64,000 nt of DNA from Byssothecium circinans (Eukaryota; Ascomycota; Dothideomycetes; Pleosporales; Massarinaceae), in the NCBI GenBank assembly GCA_010015675.1, contig ML977054.1, forward strand, positions 17,902 to 81,901, given 5' to 3'. The position numbers and the translations under genes are program-made. Numbering within the stretch: the stretch's first letter is position 1; each line of letters begins with the position of its first letter. This document shows positions 59,630 to 64,000 of the stretch, in pieces. The notes under the pieces were generated by a model. It did not search any database and was not told the DNA's origin. It saw only the letters and a program-made list of their open reading frames with translations.

Positions 59630-60650
59630 ACCTAACGTAGTTGAGACTGCTCGATGCCTACCATGGTATAGTACGAAAAACAGGGTATCGCTAGACTTTT
59701 AAATGGAAAACCACGGACGAATGTTGAAGCGGTGAATATAATGAAGGAGTCATTGCAATGGGGTACGAGGCTGGAGCTGAGTGCGAAAGATCGAGAATCC
59801 CGCCCCCAGCCTCATGCGCATGCGTATGAAGTGGCGCACCTTTTACGCCTCGTTTCAGCTTATTAATTCGTTGGTAGAGGTAGGGGGTTGCCACTGCGAA
59901 GATGGTGACTCTAGCCTTGCGAGTCTGCGCAGTCTGCGCTTTATCTTATATTCATTCTCTGTATCATAGCGTTCGGGCATTCTACACAGCAATCCTGTAA
60001 GATTGCGCCTAATTCGGAAGTATGTTGCGACAGATATCCTCTTCGAGAGTATTAAGAGAGCATAACTTATTGTTTCGGATTGCAGCGTACGTAAGGTCAG
60101 GTGTTTGCTGCCTTCTACCTACCTTATTCCACCCTCTACCTCCACTTTCGATGTGGCAACATGTGCATTGGCTTTGGTGTTTCTGCCTGTCCTGCGCCTC
60201 ACCTACGCACTGGCGAGGCTGAGATCTTTGTGGCTGGGGTCCGTGCTCGTCTTACTCCTCCAAATTTGGCATTTGAGGAGCGGATCAAGTCTCAAAACAA
60301 TTCTATTCGATATATTCAGCGCTTGTCATTATCATGCACCTGATAAATGACGTTCAAACAAAGCGGTGCCAAGCACCTCTGTCTCGTTTTCAGCCCCTTC
60401 CAGGATAGGTAAGCGTTGGACTCGCTACAGTACCATGCGTGCTTTGCACTAATTAGCATCCCTGGCGTGCAGGCTGAACAACGTCATTGTTCAGCGTGCC
60501 TTGTCCACGCGATACCTCCTGCGTCTGCATTCCTTATCTACTAACAAATACCTCCCTGTCAATAAGCTCTCCTAATAGTCATAACTCAGTCAGGCAAATG
60601 CTCTTCTGCAGTCCAGTGTTCTTCATTTCGAACGCCAGTATACCAGGAAG
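59630..60650. other. Divergent 1-kb intergenic region
   Basis: Separates the start codons of the membrane protein and the potassium channel. Short frames near 60022-60350 have no domain. No RNA gene is seen. Confidence 0.5.
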
Positions 60651-62787
60651 ATGAACGATCCCGGACTTGACGAGCCAGCGCAAGAGGCGGCACAAGATGT
60701 GGAACGAAATGGTAAAGAACAAGATAAGGAATTAGCTGAAGCAGAAGAGCAGGTCTTCTTAGACCCAAGGTTTTTTCCACGTCATTATACCTTTGATAGT
60801 AATATATTAATCTGAGCGCAGTCGATGGTGGTTTGCCTCTACGGCGTGCCCACTGATTGCCGGCACCTTTGGCCCGATTGCGAATGCATTCAGTATTTGC
60901 GCGTTGGTTGAGAAATGGAGGGTGTACATCCCACCTGGATCGGACGAAGGACATGGGACGAAAGTTGAGGATCCTAAATGGTTGATCGCCGTCAACTCAG
61001 TCTCGCTCATCTTCGCACTCGCAGCAAATATCGCCCTCCTTCTCAACATGACTCGCCGGATTGGATTTGCAATCGCTCAACCGATCACGATTGTAGGATG
61101 GTTCATGGCATCCTTTCTCCTCATCGCTCTAGTGTCCGTCGCATCTGCCTCGATCTTCCGGATCCAGCCCATGACGGAGCACGCTTTGAGTCAGGCTTAC
61201 TACTACGGCATCATGGCGGCGGCAATCTATTTCATCATAGCATCATTGATGATATTTACAGTATATGGCGCCTACCGAAACCACTATCCCAAAGAATTCC
61301 GACTCACTCCCAGCCAGCGGACGTTGATGCTTCAAACCATAAGCTTCATGGTCTACATTCTTCTTGGAGCCCTAGTCTTCGCCAAGGTCGAAGGCTGGAA
61401 CTATCTAGACGGCGTCTACTGGGCTGACTTCACGCTCTTGACTGTGGGCGTTGGCGGCGAATACGTCCCCAAGACCCACACGGGCCGATCTCTCCTATTC
61501 TTCTACGCCATCGGAGGCATCGTGATGGTTGGTCTCGTCATAGGATCCATCCGATCTCTCATCCTCGAACGCGGTAAGGAGAAAATGTCTGCACGCTTCA
61601 TGGAGATCAAAAGAGAAACGGTGCTCGGTAGTATCAACGGTGACGAACGAACAATCAAACTCGGCATGTTCGAGAAGATGAAGTTCTCGGGAAAGGGTCT
61701 GAACGAGTCGCAACGACGGGAACAAGAGTTCAGAGTCATGCGTCGCATTCAAGAAAAATCGGAGCGTAAACGACGGTACACGGCTCTGGCCATCTCTTCA
61801 GCCGCTGCGTTTTTGTTGTGGTTTCTGGGGGCCGTCGTCTTTATGCATTCGGAAAAGCCACAAGGGTGGTCTTACTTTGTGTCATTATATTTCGCTTACA
61901 CTTCCCTCCTTACAATCGGTTACGGCGATTACACGCTCTCTAGTAACTCCGGCAAAGCCTTCTTTGTATTCTGGAGCTTGATGGCTGTTCCAACGCTCAC
62001 CATACTTATCTCCAACATGGGCGACACCGTAATCAAGGCGTTCCGGGACCTGACCATCTGGGTTGGATCTCTCACGGTGTTGCCCGACGAACAAGGTCTG
62101 AGCACCACGTTGAGCATCGGTCTCAAGAGGCTTCGTCTCGGCAAGCTCTATAAGCCAAAGAGAGATGAAGAAGACATGCTTTCGCAAGGAGCATCTGAAC
62201 AGAAGATGCTCGACCGGTTGGCTGAGCACATCGAAGAAGAAGAGCTAGAGCAAGCAGAAGAGGCAGGCGAACACGGCGACTACCTGGAGCGCGATATTCG
62301 CTTCTATCATTATGTCCTTGCAAGGGAGATTCGCGAAGTGATGCGCGACATCAATGCTTCGCCACCGCGAGAGTACACGTATCAAGAATGGAACTACTTC
62401 CTACGACTGATGGGCCAGGACGAGAATGACGCATCCGCGCATAGGAAGCCCTCAATACGCAACGAGCGCAAGACAAAGAACAAACATGATCTTGGAACTG
62501 CAAATGATGGAGAGGGAAATACGTGGAGCTGGCTGGGCATACGGAGCCCGCTGATGGGAAATCAGAATGAGGCCCAGTGGCTTTTGCAGAGGTTATCGGT
62601 GACACTTGAGCGTGAACTACAGAAGATGCGGTCGCCGCATGCTAAAAAGGAACCGCCGCCTATTTCCATGGTCGATTTGAAGAAGAGGAATGGTAGCTCG
62701 GGATCTGAACCCGAGCAAGAGAAGGAGCTGCAAAAAGGAATCAGTGCTGCTGAAGTCAGGCGAAGGGCGAAGGATAATAAAGTGTGA
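60651..62787 (+). CDS. TOK-type outward-rectifying potassium channel, two exons
   Basis: Exon 1 (60651-60769) and exon 2 (60822-62787) join to 694 residues and give DPSRWWFASTACPLIAGTFGP at the junction, as expected for fungal TOK channels. The donor is GTTTTT, which is weak. Eight hydrophobic helices in a 6+2 layout flank two pore loops. P1 reads TVGVGGEY (residues 247-254), where G[YF]GD-like sequence would be canonical. P2 reads TIGYGDYT (404-411), a canonical potassium filter. The long cytosolic tail is acidic, then basic. These plasma-membrane channels carry outward potassium current and help set membrane potential. Identity is firm; the electrical behaviour of the P1 variant is unknown. 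Confidence 0.9.
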
Positions 62788-63019
62788 AGTCTGTGGATGA
62801 CAGCATGCTTCACCAGGTGTTAGGCAACAAAATGTCAACGAACGATCATTCAATAGCTCGCATATAGTCACAGCGCCAGCGTTTACCTAGCATCATATAT
62901 TGATTTCCATACACTTGGCCCTCGAAGTCGCCTTCCACACCGCTCGTCCTCAAAGCTCTTTGTCGTAAGAGCGACCGGGCTTCATCGCTCGAGACAAAAT
63001 CCAACTCTTCGATACTGGC

Positions 63020-64000
63020 ATGGCGACAGAAGAGCCACCCCTCCCCACAATCACACTTGCGTCTCCACCTCGCCTTACCTCCTCTCTCTTACCACCCAAA
63101 GACAAGATCGTAATAGCTCCCATTGTCATCTGCTCTATCGTCTTTCTGCTTCTCCTTATTGCGATCACGACGCTACACTACCGCAAGAACAAACCCATCA
63201 TCGTACCAGATAACGTCGAACTACGTGGTTACGAGCCGGAGCAGCAGAGGTCACATGGCATTCAGAGCGCAATGGGGTCTGTCAAGCAGCAGCAACCTTC
63301 GCTGCCATACAGCACGATAAGAACCTCGTCGACTCATTCACGATTCAAGCCTCCAACAACACCAGGCCGTCCGATACAGCTTCTTGCGCCTTCGGAAAAG
63401 AAATCAGAACCGAGGCTCTATAACGGCGGCATCGCAGGCCCAGAATACCGCAATACGGCCAGCATTGCTTCCCCAGGTCCAACACCACGATCAACCAAGG
63501 CGATTTTGCATGGGCCGCCAATGGCTCAACACCGTGACCACGCTTCGGTACCACGTTCCCCTTCTCCCCCTGCCCCATCGCGCCCAGATTCGCCTCTTAC
63601 AGCCATGATACGCGCGAAACAAGCTCAAGAAGCAGAGCGCGTACGCGTTGAGGAAGAGGAAGCCCGTCGTGCTAGGGAGCAAAAAATGCTCGACGAACTC
63701 GAAAGGCAGCGAGATGCCGCATGGGCGCGCCAATCCGAGCGCGCTCGAAACAGAGTCGCGAACTGGTCTGTCGGCGTCGATGGCGCATCTCTCCTTCGCC
63801 CACACAACAACGGCAGCCACCGTGGTTCAATTCTCTCGGCTACTACGACGGATCACTCAGACCTAGAAGATAACAGTCCACGAGTTCCACGGCAGCCGCA
63901 TCAACAGCAGCAGCAAAACACATTGCCACCTCCACGTAATGACGATTATCTAAACCCGCCGCCGCGAAGCGCCGCGAGACAAACTGTCAACTCGAATACG
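63020..64000 (+). CDS. Single-pass membrane protein, runs off the right edge
   Basis: An open frame from the ATG at 63020 continues for 327 codons to the last base, so the 3' end is missing. Residues 1-29 are Pro/Ser-rich. A strong membrane helix spans about 30-53 (IVIAPIVICSIVFLLLLIAI) and is followed by basic residues (HYRKNKP), so the tail is probably cytosolic. Residues about 194-245 are a highly charged predicted helix (ERVRVEEEEARRAREQK). A short poly-Gln run is near the end of the visible part. No signal peptide is evident. I do not recognise the family. It lies 232 bases after the potassium channel on the same strand. Confidence 0.65.
   Translation, partial: MATEEPPLPTITLASPPRLTSSLLPPKDKIVIAPIVICSIVFLLLLIAITTLHYRKNKPIIVPDNVELRGYEPEQQRSHGIQSAMGSVKQQQPSLPYSTIRTSSTHSRFKPPTTPGRPIQLLAPSEKKSEPRLYNGGIAGPEYRNTASIASPGPTPRSTKAILHGPPMAQHRDHASVPRSPSPPAPSRPDSPLTAMIRAKQAQEAERVRVEEEEARRAREQKMLDELERQRDAAWARQSERARNRVANWSVGVDGASLLRPHNNGSHRGSILSATTTDHSDLEDNSPRVPRQPHQQQQQNTLPPPRNDDYLNPPPRSAARQTVNSNT

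Overview
The window looks like nuclear DNA of a filamentous ascomycete (Pezizomycotina, most likely a dothideomycete). The signs are short introns of about 44-92 nt with GT..AG borders and CTAAC/CTGAC-like branch sites, fungal families throughout (Clr5-ankyrin, HET, TOK potassium channel, Aim11, opsin, fused phytoene synthase/lycopene cyclase), and no operons. Exon joins were worked out by hand from reading frame and splice signals.

Layout. 0-5.2 kb: a possible transposase tail, then a large Clr5-domain ankyrin-repeat protein. 5.2-7.5 kb: a gene-free stretch with at least two short inverted-repeat elements (MITE-like) and other repeats. 7.5-17 kb: a small membrane protein, a two-Myb telobox protein, the GPI-anchor subunit Gpi2, an F-box-like protein and an annexin. 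17-24 kb: a carotenoid/retinal/opsin cluster. It has a carotenoid oxygenase (carX type) diverging from the fused lycopene cyclase/phytoene synthase (carRA type), followed by a proton-pump-type opsin (carO type). 26-42.5 kb: a GNAT acetyltransferase, an unknown protein, an alpha/beta hydrolase, a HET protein, molybdopterin synthase large subunit, an Aim11 homologue, a secreted Ser/Thr-rich protein, a Nop6-like RRM protein and a mitochondrial TPR protein. 43-45.2 kb: a six-exon DEAD-box helicase with a repetitive tail. 45.3-55 kb: a gene-poor island with degenerate tandem repeats and broken coding-like pieces. 55-64 kb: an incomplete kinase-like gene, an unknown membrane protein, a TOK-type potassium channel and a membrane protein running off the right edge.

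How genes work together. The clearest functional unit is 17.2-23.8 kb. carRA makes phytoene and cyclises lycopene, carX cleaves a carotenoid to retinal, and carO binds retinal as a light-driven pump. The desaturase linking phytoene to lycopene (carB) is not visible anywhere in the window, so it must lie elsewhere. The remaining genes are ordinary housekeeping or accessory loci with no evident pathway link. I did not find a convincing wholly new system. The best second-look items are the carB-less photobiology cluster, the two MITE families next to a tiny membrane-protein gene, and the decayed 45-55 kb island.
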